From contig NZ_CP014945.1 of the NCBI RefSeq assembly GCF_001606025.1, positions 620,001 through 684,000 on the forward strand: a stretch of DNA of 64,000 nt. Reading direction: 5' to 3'. Position 1 is the first letter of the stretch; each line of letters begins with the position of its first letter. Source of the stretch: Psychrobacter alimentarius (lineage in GTDB: Bacteria; Pseudomonadota; Gammaproteobacteria; Pseudomonadales; Moraxellaceae). Below the pieces are notes generated by a model, which saw only the letters and a list, made by a program, of their open reading frames with translations, searched no databases and was not told the origin of the DNA. This document shows, piece after piece, positions 29,283 through 37,559 of the stretch. Made by a program: the position numbers and the translations under genes.

Positions 29283-30193
29283 TGGAATATGTAGATTTTC
29301 GAGCTGCTGAAGAAAAAGATGATTCTCAAATTCGTGGCAGGTTGATAGACAAGGTATGTGACCACTTAAAACTTCCTGAGTCTACATTACTCGGTACACG
29401 CATCACTAAAAAAATGCTCATAGATAACAATGAGCTTAGTAGTCATGATAAAAAGTTAGTCACGGATGTTATTCAATCTATAGAATGGCGCAATACCCTG
29501 AAGCCAGACACAGTTAATATTTCTATGTATGTGACTGATACAGTTGAATACTTAGAAGTAGCGGTAATACGTGTTGTGCTAAAAGCTGGTAAGAAGCACA
29601 AAGACAGACTCACAAATATAACTAAGCTATTGCATACCTTAATTCCTTATCCAGTAGTTTTATTGATTGAGCTGCAGGATAATTTAGCAATTAGCTTGGC
29701 TGACAAGCGGATTAACCAAGCTGATAAAACCAAGCTGGTCATTGAGCATATTTATAACAGCGATTGGTTGCATCCAGAAAAACTAAGTGCTAACGAAAAC
29801 GATTTTCTTAATGACTTCTCTTTGGTGAACGTCTCAAGTCTTAATTATTTTGAGCTCTATCAAGATCTTATCTCAATGCTAATAGGGTTAAAGACCAGTA
29901 GGATTTCTGGGATATACAAATCAAAGAACTCTTCAATATCTCAAAGTGATCGTAAGCCTGAAGCGCAACTAAATATTGAACAAAATACAAAGTTAGCTAG
30001 CTCGGATTTTTCTGAGAAGAGTAACGAAGATAAAACAGCTTTACTTCAGAAATTAGAAGGGTTGGAGGCAGAACTAGCGAGTATCAGAAATAAGTTAAAA
30101 AAAGAAATGCAGATGAATATAAAGTTACGTCTTAATGTAGAGGCACAAAAGATAAAACAAGAAATTGCTGCTATTAGAAATGAGTTGAAGTAG
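29282..30193 (+). CDS. DUF4391-type accessory protein (303 aa)
   Basis: Residues about 30-200 resemble DUF4391: TRITKKML near 42, a helical stretch ending IEWRNTLKPDTVNI, LEVAVIRVVLK, and IPYPVVLLIEL. Residues about 245-303 form a Lys/Glu-rich predicted coiled coil. There is no recognised catalytic motif. It begins inside the helicase stop codon (1-nt overlap), so it is translationally coupled to it. Proteins of this family are, as I recall, often encoded between a SNF2 helicase and Type III restriction genes, which fits here. Role unknown; possibly an adaptor between helicase and Mod/Res. Confidence 0.78.
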   Translation: MEYVDFRAAEEKDDSQIRGRLIDKVCDHLKLPESTLLGTRITKKMLIDNNELSSHDKKLVTDVIQSIEWRNTLKPDTVNISMYVTDTVEYLEVAVIRVVLKAGKKHKDRLTNITKLLHTLIPYPVVLLIELQDNLAISLADKRINQADKTKLVIEHIYNSDWLHPEKLSANENDFLNDFSLVNVSSLNYFELYQDLISMLIGLKTSRISGIYKSKNSSISQSDRKPEAQLNIEQNTKLASSDFSEKSNEDKTALLQKLEGLEAELASIRNKLKKEMQMNIKLRLNVEAQKIKQEIAAIRNELK

Positions 30194-30289
30194 GGTGAGT
30201 CACCTAAGAATACAAGCTTAGTTATCTCTATTAGAACAGTGGCAGTATAACTATAGACTAATAAACAGGCCTAAAGGGTATATACAGAA

Positions 30290-32179
30290 ATGAGTGAAAT
30301 GGAAAAAATTACTGGCAATAGCCCAGAAGCGAAAAGCTTAGATATTACACAGCAAAACATTGAACAGCTTAAAGAGATCTTTCCTGATGTTTTTTCTGAA
30401 AATAAAATTGATTTTGAGGCTCTTAAAGCAGTTCTAGGAGCAGAGGTTGATGACTCAGAAGAGCGGTACAACTTCACATGGAATGGTAAGACTAAGGCTC
30501 GTCAACTCGCTCAAACGCCTTCGACAGGTACACTACGGCCTAGCAAAGAAGAAAGCGTAAACTGGGACACGACAGAAAACCTATTTATTGAAGGCGATAA
30601 CCTTGAGGTGCTCAAGCTACTACAGAAATCTTATCATAAAAAAGTGAAGATGATTTATATTGACCCTCCTTATAACACAGGTAAAGATTTTGTATATAAA
30701 GATAATTTCAGAGATAACCTACAGAACTACCTTGAGCAGACAAATCAAGTTGATGATCAAGGCAATAAGTTCAGTACAAACTCTGACACTTCAGGACGTT
30801 ATCATTCTGACTGGCTTAATATGATGTATCCAAGATTGAAACTTGCTAGAAACTTACTTAGTGATGATGGTGTAATTTTTATTTCTATTGATAGTAACGA
30901 AGTTTTTAACTTAAAGGCATTGTGTGATCAAATATTTGGTGAGAATAACTTTTGTGGTGACTTCATTGTAAAGAGCAATCCACGTGGCAGCCAGTCAAAT
31001 GAGTTTTCTGCAAATCAACATGAGTATATACTTTGCTTTGCAAAAGATATTGATGTCATCTCATCGTTTAGTGTATCTCTCAGTGACGATATGGTCAGTG
31101 AATATAATTTGAAGGATGAAGGAGGAGCATATCGCTTACTCGGATTAAGACTCAGGGGAGGTTCTTGGAGAAGAGAACAAAGACCCTTACTTTACTATCC
31201 AATTTACGTAACCACAGATGGTAGTGTCTCATTAGAAGATAACGGCGGACAAGCTATTTATCCCATAAAACCTTCTACAGGTGAAGATGGTACTTGGAGG
31301 TGGTCGAAGACTAAGTTTAATAAAGACATTCATTTAATCATAGCTAAATTAGTACAAAGAAATGGAGAGAGCGTTTGGGATATATTTACTAAAGACTATC
31401 TCAATTCTCATAGTGGCGAAAAGAAAGGAACCAAACCGAAGTCTATATTTGATGAAAAAGAAGTTAATTATCAGAACGGTACAAATGAGCTCAAGGCTTT
31501 ATTTGATGGGCAAAGTCCTTTCGATTTTCCTAAACCAACTTATCTTGTTAAAAAACTGATAGAGATGCACTGCAAAAGTGGTGACCTTGTTATGGATTTT
31601 TTTGCTGGATCTGGAACTACTGCACATGCGGCTCATGATTTGAACGACTATAACTTCATTTTGGTTCAATTACCTGAAAAGTCTAACTCAAATAGCAATG
31701 CATATAGATTGGGGTATGAAAATATAACTGACGTAACTAGAGCTAGATTAAGAAAAGCAGGCTGCTCTTTTAAGTGTTTAAAATTAAGTGATTCAAACAT
31801 CCGTCCTTGGGATGCTGACTTTGACAATCTAGAAAGTGTTCTAAGGGAAGCAACTGAATCCATAAAAGCAGATCGCTCAAACGAAGATGTACTTTACGAG
31901 ATTCTTCTCAAATACGGTGTTGAGCTCACAGTCCCAGTAGAGACTGAATTTGTAAATGGAAAGCAAGTCTTTGTTGTTGGAGCTGGGGCATTGATTGTGT
32001 GTTTAGACGATGGCATCACAAGTGAAGTAGTCGAAGGTATTGCGAAGCTTAAAGATGAGTTAGATCCAGAAACAACTCAGGTTGTATTTAAGGACGCAGG
32101 TTTTGCTGATAGCAACGTGAAAACAAATGCTATCCAGATCTTAAAGCAAGCTGGTGTTGACGATGTTAAAAGTATATAG
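30290..32179 (+). CDS. Type III restriction-modification methyltransferase Mod, copy 1
   Basis: A 629-residue beta-class adenine-N6 methyltransferase: catalytic DPPYNTG near residue 125, then target-recognition region (about 220-400), then AdoMet-binding FAGSGTT near 438. It should methylate one strand of a short asymmetric site and give the Mod-Res complex its specificity. The C-terminal 125 residues are almost the same as in copy 2. The ATG at 30299 matches the copy 2 start, so the true start may be there. It ends 8 bp before copy 2. The target sequence cannot be read. Confidence 0.93.
   Translation: MSEMEKITGNSPEAKSLDITQQNIEQLKEIFPDVFSENKIDFEALKAVLGAEVDDSEERYNFTWNGKTKARQLAQTPSTGTLRPSKEESVNWDTTENLFIEGDNLEVLKLLQKSYHKKVKMIYIDPPYNTGKDFVYKDNFRDNLQNYLEQTNQVDDQGNKFSTNSDTSGRYHSDWLNMMYPRLKLARNLLSDDGVIFISIDSNEVFNLKALCDQIFGENNFCGDFIVKSNPRGSQSNEFSANQHEYILCFAKDIDVISSFSVSLSDDMVSEYNLKDEGGAYRLLGLRLRGGSWRREQRPLLYYPIYVTTDGSVSLEDNGGQAIYPIKPSTGEDGTWRWSKTKFNKDIHLIIAKLVQRNGESVWDIFTKDYLNSHSGEKKGTKPKSIFDEKEVNYQNGTNELKALFDGQSPFDFPKPTYLVKKLIEMHCKSGDLVMDFFAGSGTTAHAAHDLNDYNFILVQLPEKSNSNSNAYRLGYENITDVTRARLRKAGCSFKCLKLSDSNIRPWDADFDNLESVLREATESIKADRSNEDVLYEILLKYGVELTVPVETEFVNGKQVFVVGAGALIVCLDDGITSEVVEGIAKLKDELDPETTQVVFKDAGFADSNVKTNAIQILKQAGVDDVKSI
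30299..30491 (+). repeat. Direct repeat at the 5' ends of the two mod genes (copy 1)
   Basis: A 193-bp stretch differs at only two bases from 32188-32380. Similarity then falls but persists to about the DPPYNTG motif. It is a ready substrate for homologous recombination, which would delete or fuse a mod gene. Confidence 0.92.
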
Positions 32180-32187
32180 GAAGCGAA

Positions 32188-34011
32188 ATGGAAAAAATTA
32201 CTGGCGATAGCCCAGAAGCGAAAAGCTTAGATATTACACAGCAAAACATTGAACAGCTTAAAGAGATCTTTCCTGATGTTTTTTCTGAAAATAAAATTGA
32301 TTTTGAGGCTCTTAAAGCAGTTCTAGGAGCAGAGGTTGATGACTCAGAGGAGCGGTACAACTTCACATGGAATGGTAAGAATAAGGCACGTCAAATTGCT
32401 CAAACACCTTCAACAGGCACACTACGGCCTAGCAAGGAAGAAAGCATAAACTGGGATACGACAGAAAACTTATTTATTGAGGGTGATAACCTTGAAGTGC
32501 TTAAGCTACTGCAAAAATCTTACCATAGAAAAGTGAAGATGATTTTTATCGATCCTCCATATAATACTGGTAATGAATTTGTATATGATGATGATTTTTC
32601 AGATGGAATTAAATCATATTTAAAATTAACCAATCAAGTTGATTCCGATGGTAATAGCTTCTCAACGAACAGAGACGAGTCAGGTAGATACCATTCAAAG
32701 TGGCTAGACTTAATGTATCCTCGCCTTAAACTAGCAAGAAACTTACTCTCTAACGATGGTGCTATTTTTATAGCAATTGATGATAACGAAGTAGTTAATT
32801 TAAGGAAACTATGTGATGAAATATTTGGTGAGAACAATTTTCTAGCGAATATAATTTGGCAGCATAGTGTACAACCAAAAGGTTATTCGGGTATATTTTC
32901 CGTACATCATAATCATATTCTATGTTATCAAAAATCAGAAGATTTCGAGTTATGCTCATTAGAAAGAACAGATGAGGATAATAAAAATTATTCAAATCCT
33001 GACGATGATCCGAGAGGCTATTGGAGAAAAGGTGATGTTAGAAATGCACTCTATCGTCCAAACCTTAAATATCCTGTAATTACTCCTAGCGGAAAAGAAA
33101 TTTCACCTCCTGAAAATGGCTGGAGATGGAGTAAAGAAACTTTAAAAAGTAAAATTGATTCTGGTGAAATTTATTTCAATGAAGATGAGACTAAATTTAC
33201 GAGGAAGATATATTTAGATAGTTTAGATGGTAGAACACCTGAGACTATTTGGTTTGGAAAAGACGTAGGAACTACTAGAGAAGCGTCGAAAGAGATAAAA
33301 GACGCTTTTAATGGTGAAGCTCCTTTTGATACACCTAAGCCTATGAGGTTAATTAGCCGTTTAGCTGAGTTAGTAGGCATAACCCAAGATGATATTTGTC
33401 TTGATTTTTTTGCAGGTTCAGGTAGCACTGCATGCTCACTTGCTTTAAATCAACAAGCGAAAACAATTTCTATTCAATTGCCAGAAGTAATTGATACTAA
33501 CAAGCCTCATGGAAAAATTGCACAAAAACTAAATTTAATTACCGTCGCTGATGTTGCTAAGGAAAGACTAAGAAGAACATTTTCTGATTTGGATATTGGC
33601 TTTAAAGTATTTAAGTTAGACGAAACCAATATTCGCCCTTGGGATGCAGACTTTGATAATTTAGAAAGTGTTCTAAGACAAGCAACCGAGTCTATCAAAT
33701 CTGATCGCTCAAACGAAGACGTTCTTTATGAGATCTTACTTAAATACGGTATTGAGCTCACAGTCCCAGTAGAAACGGAAGTTATTAATGGCAAGCAGGT
33801 CTTTGTTGTTGGAGCTGGGGCATTGATTGTGTGTTTAGACGATGGAATCACGAGTGAAATAGTTGAAGGCATTGCCAAGTTAAAAGATGAGTTAGATCCA
33901 GAAACAACTCAGGTTGTATTTAAAGATGCAGGTTTTGCTGATAGCAACGTGAAAACAAATGCCATTCAGATCTTAAAACAAGCTGGTATTGATGATGTTA
34001 AAAGCATCTAA
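32188..34011 (+). CDS. Type III restriction-modification methyltransferase Mod, copy 2
   Basis: A 607-residue paralogue of copy 1. DPPYNTG lies near residue 122 and FAGSGST near 408, so both catalytic motifs are intact. Residues about 205-390, the target-recognition part, differ almost completely from copy 1 (for example IIWQHSVQPKGYSG here against FIVKSNPRGSQSNE), so a different target is expected. Residues from about 480 to the end closely match copy 1. It has a good AGGAAG ribosome-binding site overlapping the copy 1 stop. The res gene starts 10 bp after it, so all are co-transcribed. Confidence 0.93.
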   Translation: MEKITGDSPEAKSLDITQQNIEQLKEIFPDVFSENKIDFEALKAVLGAEVDDSEERYNFTWNGKNKARQIAQTPSTGTLRPSKEESINWDTTENLFIEGDNLEVLKLLQKSYHRKVKMIFIDPPYNTGNEFVYDDDFSDGIKSYLKLTNQVDSDGNSFSTNRDESGRYHSKWLDLMYPRLKLARNLLSNDGAIFIAIDDNEVVNLRKLCDEIFGENNFLANIIWQHSVQPKGYSGIFSVHHNHILCYQKSEDFELCSLERTDEDNKNYSNPDDDPRGYWRKGDVRNALYRPNLKYPVITPSGKEISPPENGWRWSKETLKSKIDSGEIYFNEDETKFTRKIYLDSLDGRTPETIWFGKDVGTTREASKEIKDAFNGEAPFDTPKPMRLISRLAELVGITQDDICLDFFAGSGSTACSLALNQQAKTISIQLPEVIDTNKPHGKIAQKLNLITVADVAKERLRRTFSDLDIGFKVFKLDETNIRPWDADFDNLESVLRQATESIKSDRSNEDVLYEILLKYGIELTVPVETEVINGKQVFVVGAGALIVCLDDGITSEIVEGIAKLKDELDPETTQVVFKDAGFADSNVKTNAIQILKQAGIDDVKSI

Positions 34012-34021
34012 AGGATAAGTC

Positions 34022-37000
34022 ATGTCTGAAATGAAAATAAAGTTTAATCCTGACCTTGCTCATCAAAAAGATGCGGTTAGCGCTGTTGTGGGTGTGTTTG
34101 AGGGCCAAGAAACCTTTCAATCAAATTTCTCTGTTGCGAGCAGGGCCTTAGCGAACCAACAGTTAGGCTTATTTGCCAAGAATAACGATATTGGTGTCGC
34201 TAATGCACTCAGTCTGCTACCAGAAGAACTGTATGAGAATACTCGCAATGTTCAGCTGTTGAACGGGCTCCCGCAGACAGAAACAACCAAACAAGCACTT
34301 CCTAGTCTCGATTTTACTATTGATATGGAAACAGGCACAGGTAAGACTTACGTTTACCTGCGTAGCGTATTTGAGCTATATGAGCGTTATGGCTTAACTA
34401 AATTTATTATTGTTGTTCCTTCGGTGGCCATTAAGGAAGGTGTCTATAAGTCTTTGCAAATCACAGAAGAACATTTCAGAAAAGAATATAAAAATATCCA
34501 GTATGATTACTTCGTATATGATTCATCAAAGCGAGATCAGGTAAGGAATTTCGCTACTAATGATTATATTCAGATTATGGTAATCAATATTGACGCTTTC
34601 AGTAAGTCATTTGTCGACCCTGAAAAAGAATCAACTGCTAACTTAATTCACCGTACAGATGATCGACTTAATGGCATGAAACCAATTGAGTTTATTCGGG
34701 CTACCAATCCAATAGTAATCATTGATGAACCTCAGTCAGTAGCTTCTACAGCCAACCGTAAAAAAGCGATTGCTAGCTTAAATCCGTTATGTACATTTCG
34801 CTACTCAGCTACCTTGAATGAGGATTTTAATAAACTCTATAAGCTGGATTCGAGGGATGCTTTTGAGCGTAAATTGGTAAAGCAAATTGAAGTTGCTTCA
34901 TTAGAAATTAAAGATAACCATAATCAAGCCTATATCAAGCTTCTTAGTGTTGATAACAAGAAGTCACCAATCACTGCAAAAATTGAAATCGATGCTCAGA
35001 CCAAAACAGGTAAGTTGCAGCCTCGTAAATCTATTACAGTAAAAGCCGGTACTGACTTATTCGAAGCCTCTGGTGGACGGGACCTCTACGAAGGTTACAT
35101 GATCAATGAGATTTATTGTGAGGAAGGCAGTGAGTATATTGATTTTACTAGTCGTGATGACATCATAGAACTCAATCAGGCTATCGGTGAAGTTGATCAA
35201 GACACTTACAAACGACTGCAAGTATCAAAAACAGTAGAAGAGCATCTAGAAAAAGAACTAAAGTTTTATCGAAAAATTACCACTGGAGTTGATCCAATGG
35301 ATCACTCTAAAGTTCTTAGCCAAAAAGGAATTAAAGTTCTTAGTCTATTCTTTATTGATAAAGTAGCCAATTACCGTGGGTACACTAAAGATGGTGTGCC
35401 TGTACAAGGTAAGTTTGCCAGTTGGTTTGAAGAAGAGTTTATAAAACAGCTTAAAAGACCAAAGTATCGTGTTTTATATCCTTCAGTATGGGATAAGGAT
35501 GATTCTGGAAAGTCAATTATCAATGAACAAGCTCTAAAGGAGTTGGCAAGCTCTGTTCATAATGGTTACTTTGCGCAAGATAGAAAGAAAGACGCTCTAG
35601 GAAATCCGTTATTTGCAGAATCTAAGCTTTCAGCAAAAGGTGAAGGTGGTAAAACTATTGCTGATGAGTCAGCTTATAACCTCATTATGAAAGATAAAGA
35701 GAAGTTACTCTCAATGGATGAGAAACTGCGCTTTATCTTTAGTCACTCTGCTCTAAAAGAAGGGTGGGATAATCCAAACGTATTCCAAATATGTACTTTA
35801 AACGAAACCAAGTCTGAAACTAAAAAGCGCCAAGAAGTTGGTCGTGGTTTGCGTCTAGCTGTAGATCAGTCGGGTGAGCGAGTCCCTTACGGTTTTGAAG
35901 TAAATACACTAACAGTTATGGTAAACGAATCTTATGATCAGTTTGTAACTAAGTTCCAGAAAGAAATTGAAGAAGAAGAAGGTATTAAGTTTGGTGTGGT
36001 AGAAAAACATCAGTTTGCCAATATCGTAATATCCGATGGGCATAATGATAAAGAATTTCTCGGTGCAAAAAAATCAGAAGAGATCTATCAGCATCTTGAA
36101 AGTCATGGCTATATCAATAACAAAGGTAAAATTCAAGATTCTCTAAAAATCGATTTAGCTGATAATACGGTCGTTCTACCAGAAAATGCAAAAGAGCATA
36201 CTGAAGCTATTCTTGCTACTTTAACAAAAGTTGCAAGAGGTTTGAATATCAAGAAGCATGAGGAAAAGAAGACTGCTAAGCTTAAGGAGAAAGACGGTAA
36301 GCAAGTCGTACTAGGGGATGATTTTAAAGCCCTTTGGGATCGTATCAAGTACAAAACTACCTATAGAGTGAATTTTAGCGTTAGTGAGCTTGTAGAGAAG
36401 TGTATCAAAGAGATTAGAGCATCTGTTGTTGTCTCTAGTGTTAAGTATGAGTCGAAAAAACGAAGAGTTGAAATTGCTGAATCTGGACTTCTGATCTCTG
36501 ATTTAGATTTAGAGGGCAATAAGGTTCAAGACAAACAAGGTGTGCTAGAGGTGAACTTTAAGCTCCCTGATATTGTCACTTATTTAGAGTCTCAAACGAA
36601 TCTAACACGCTCAACGATAATTTATATACTACTTGGTTTGGGCGATAAGCTCGAAGCATTTAAGAAGAACCCACAACTATTTATTCAGCAGTGTGCGGAA
36701 GTCATTCGCAAACAAATGCGTTTAGCGATTGTTGATGGTATCTCATATCAGCGCATTGGTGATGATAATTATTATGCTCAAGAACTGTTTCAAGAAGAAG
36801 AGCTAACAGGTTATCTAAAAAATATGGTTGAAGCACACAAGTCAGTTTATGATTACATCGTTTGTGATTCTAATACTGAGTTCGAGTTTGCTGAGAAACT
36901 TGAGCAATCAGCAGAAGTTAAACTTTATACTAAACTACCTGCTTGGTTTAAGATTGATACGCCATTAGGTAGTTATAACCCTGACTGGGCTGTACTGATT

Positions 37001-37219
37001 GATAAAGATGATGAGATGGGTGAGCAGCTATACTTTGTGGTTGAAACCAAATCAAGCATTTTTTCTGATGATTTGAGAGCAGCTGAAAAGGCCAAGATTG
37101 ATTGTGGTATTGAACACTTCAAGGCTTTAAGCAAAGATAGCAATGGTGTAGATTTAGAAAACCCAGCTAAATTCGTGAAAGCTGATAACTACAATACTTT
37201 CTCTACACATTTTAGCTAA
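34022..37219 (+). CDS. Type III restriction enzyme Res subunit
   Basis: A 1065-residue helicase-nuclease of normal Res length. ATPase motifs: ETGTGKTY near 105 and IIDEPQSV (DExx box) near 233; helicase C motifs SHSALKEGWDNPNV and EVGRGLRLAV (about 575-620). The C-terminal PD-(D/E)xK endonuclease is complete: NPDWAVL near 986 and VVETKSS near 1007. In the family, Res with Mod translocates along DNA and cuts when complexes meet. A TAAAGGA ribosome-binding site sits 10 bp after mod copy 2. No frameshift or truncation is seen. It may pair with either Mod. Confidence 0.94.
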   Translation: MSEMKIKFNPDLAHQKDAVSAVVGVFEGQETFQSNFSVASRALANQQLGLFAKNNDIGVANALSLLPEELYENTRNVQLLNGLPQTETTKQALPSLDFTIDMETGTGKTYVYLRSVFELYERYGLTKFIIVVPSVAIKEGVYKSLQITEEHFRKEYKNIQYDYFVYDSSKRDQVRNFATNDYIQIMVINIDAFSKSFVDPEKESTANLIHRTDDRLNGMKPIEFIRATNPIVIIDEPQSVASTANRKKAIASLNPLCTFRYSATLNEDFNKLYKLDSRDAFERKLVKQIEVASLEIKDNHNQAYIKLLSVDNKKSPITAKIEIDAQTKTGKLQPRKSITVKAGTDLFEASGGRDLYEGYMINEIYCEEGSEYIDFTSRDDIIELNQAIGEVDQDTYKRLQVSKTVEEHLEKELKFYRKITTGVDPMDHSKVLSQKGIKVLSLFFIDKVANYRGYTKDGVPVQGKFASWFEEEFIKQLKRPKYRVLYPSVWDKDDSGKSIINEQALKELASSVHNGYFAQDRKKDALGNPLFAESKLSAKGEGGKTIADESAYNLIMKDKEKLLSMDEKLRFIFSHSALKEGWDNPNVFQICTLNETKSETKKRQEVGRGLRLAVDQSGERVPYGFEVNTLTVMVNESYDQFVTKFQKEIEEEEGIKFGVVEKHQFANIVISDGHNDKEFLGAKKSEEIYQHLESHGYINNKGKIQDSLKIDLADNTVVLPENAKEHTEAILATLTKVARGLNIKKHEEKKTAKLKEKDGKQVVLGDDFKALWDRIKYKTTYRVNFSVSELVEKCIKEIRASVVVSSVKYESKKRRVEIAESGLLISDLDLEGNKVQDKQGVLEVNFKLPDIVTYLESQTNLTRSTIIYILLGLGDKLEAFKKNPQLFIQQCAEVIRKQMRLAIVDGISYQRIGDDNYYAQELFQEEELTGYLKNMVEAHKSVYDYIVCDSNTEFEFAEKLEQSAEVKLYTKLPAWFKIDTPLGSYNPDWAVLIDKDDEMGEQLYFVVETKSSIFSDDLRAAEKAKIDCGIEHFKALSKDSNGVDLENPAKFVKADNYNTFSTHFS

Positions 37220-37228
37220 TTGAATGAC

Positions 37229-37264
37229 AATCTAAGATCATGACTAACATGGTCTTAGATTTTT
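37229..37264 (+). terminator. Terminator of the defence operon
   Basis: A 14-bp stem with one wobble (37229-37242 with 37248-37261) around a 5-nt loop runs into a T-tract. It lies 10 bp after the res stop, so the five-gene operon ends here. The rest of 37265-37556 holds a short meaningless frame and the TGACAAAAC repeats. Confidence 0.85.
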
Positions 37265-37456
37265 ATATGCTTGAAGTGTAGTTGTTAATTAATTTAGCTG
37301 ATGATTAAACCACTGCTTCTCTAAACTGTGCCACCTTACAGATTACTAGTGGCAGCGGTATTAGCAAAGCAAAAGATGAAAAACAGGAAGAATTATCTGA
37401 AGCTGTGACGGACTTGTAGCGCCAAGCTTAACTATAAATTATTACTATCAGCTCTG

Positions 37457-37559
37457 TAACTGTACTGACAAAACTGACAAAACCCTATTTCAAATATAAA
37501 AAAGGACGCTATTTTTCAATAACGCTCCATAACTGCACTGACATAACTGACAAAACCTA
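37457..37559. repeat. TGACAAAAC direct repeats beside the DUF3987 gene
   Basis: Two copies of a 30-bp unit (37457-37487 and 37530-37559) differ at two bases and one gap. Each contains ACTGACA and CTGACAAAAC. A third, inverted, partial copy lies inside the gene near 37765 and encodes KTDKTDW. They could be iterons bound by a replication protein; that is inference from the neighbour. Confidence 0.55.

Noticed and set aside
30250..32300. Phase-variable simple repeats in the mod genes
   Set aside because: Many Type III mod genes carry tetra- or pentanucleotide tracts. None is seen in or before either copy; variation here would come from recombination.
25971..37219. DISARM or BREX system
   Set aside because: A SNF2 helicase and methyltransferases are present, but there is no DrmA, DrmB, PglZ, BrxC or BrxL. 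The Mod/Res pair is clearly Type III.
37347..37419. Short frame ending KAKDEKQEELSEAVTDL after the res gene, as an hsd remnant
   Set aside because: It has no upstream continuation and no clear match to any restriction subunit I can recall. Too short to support.
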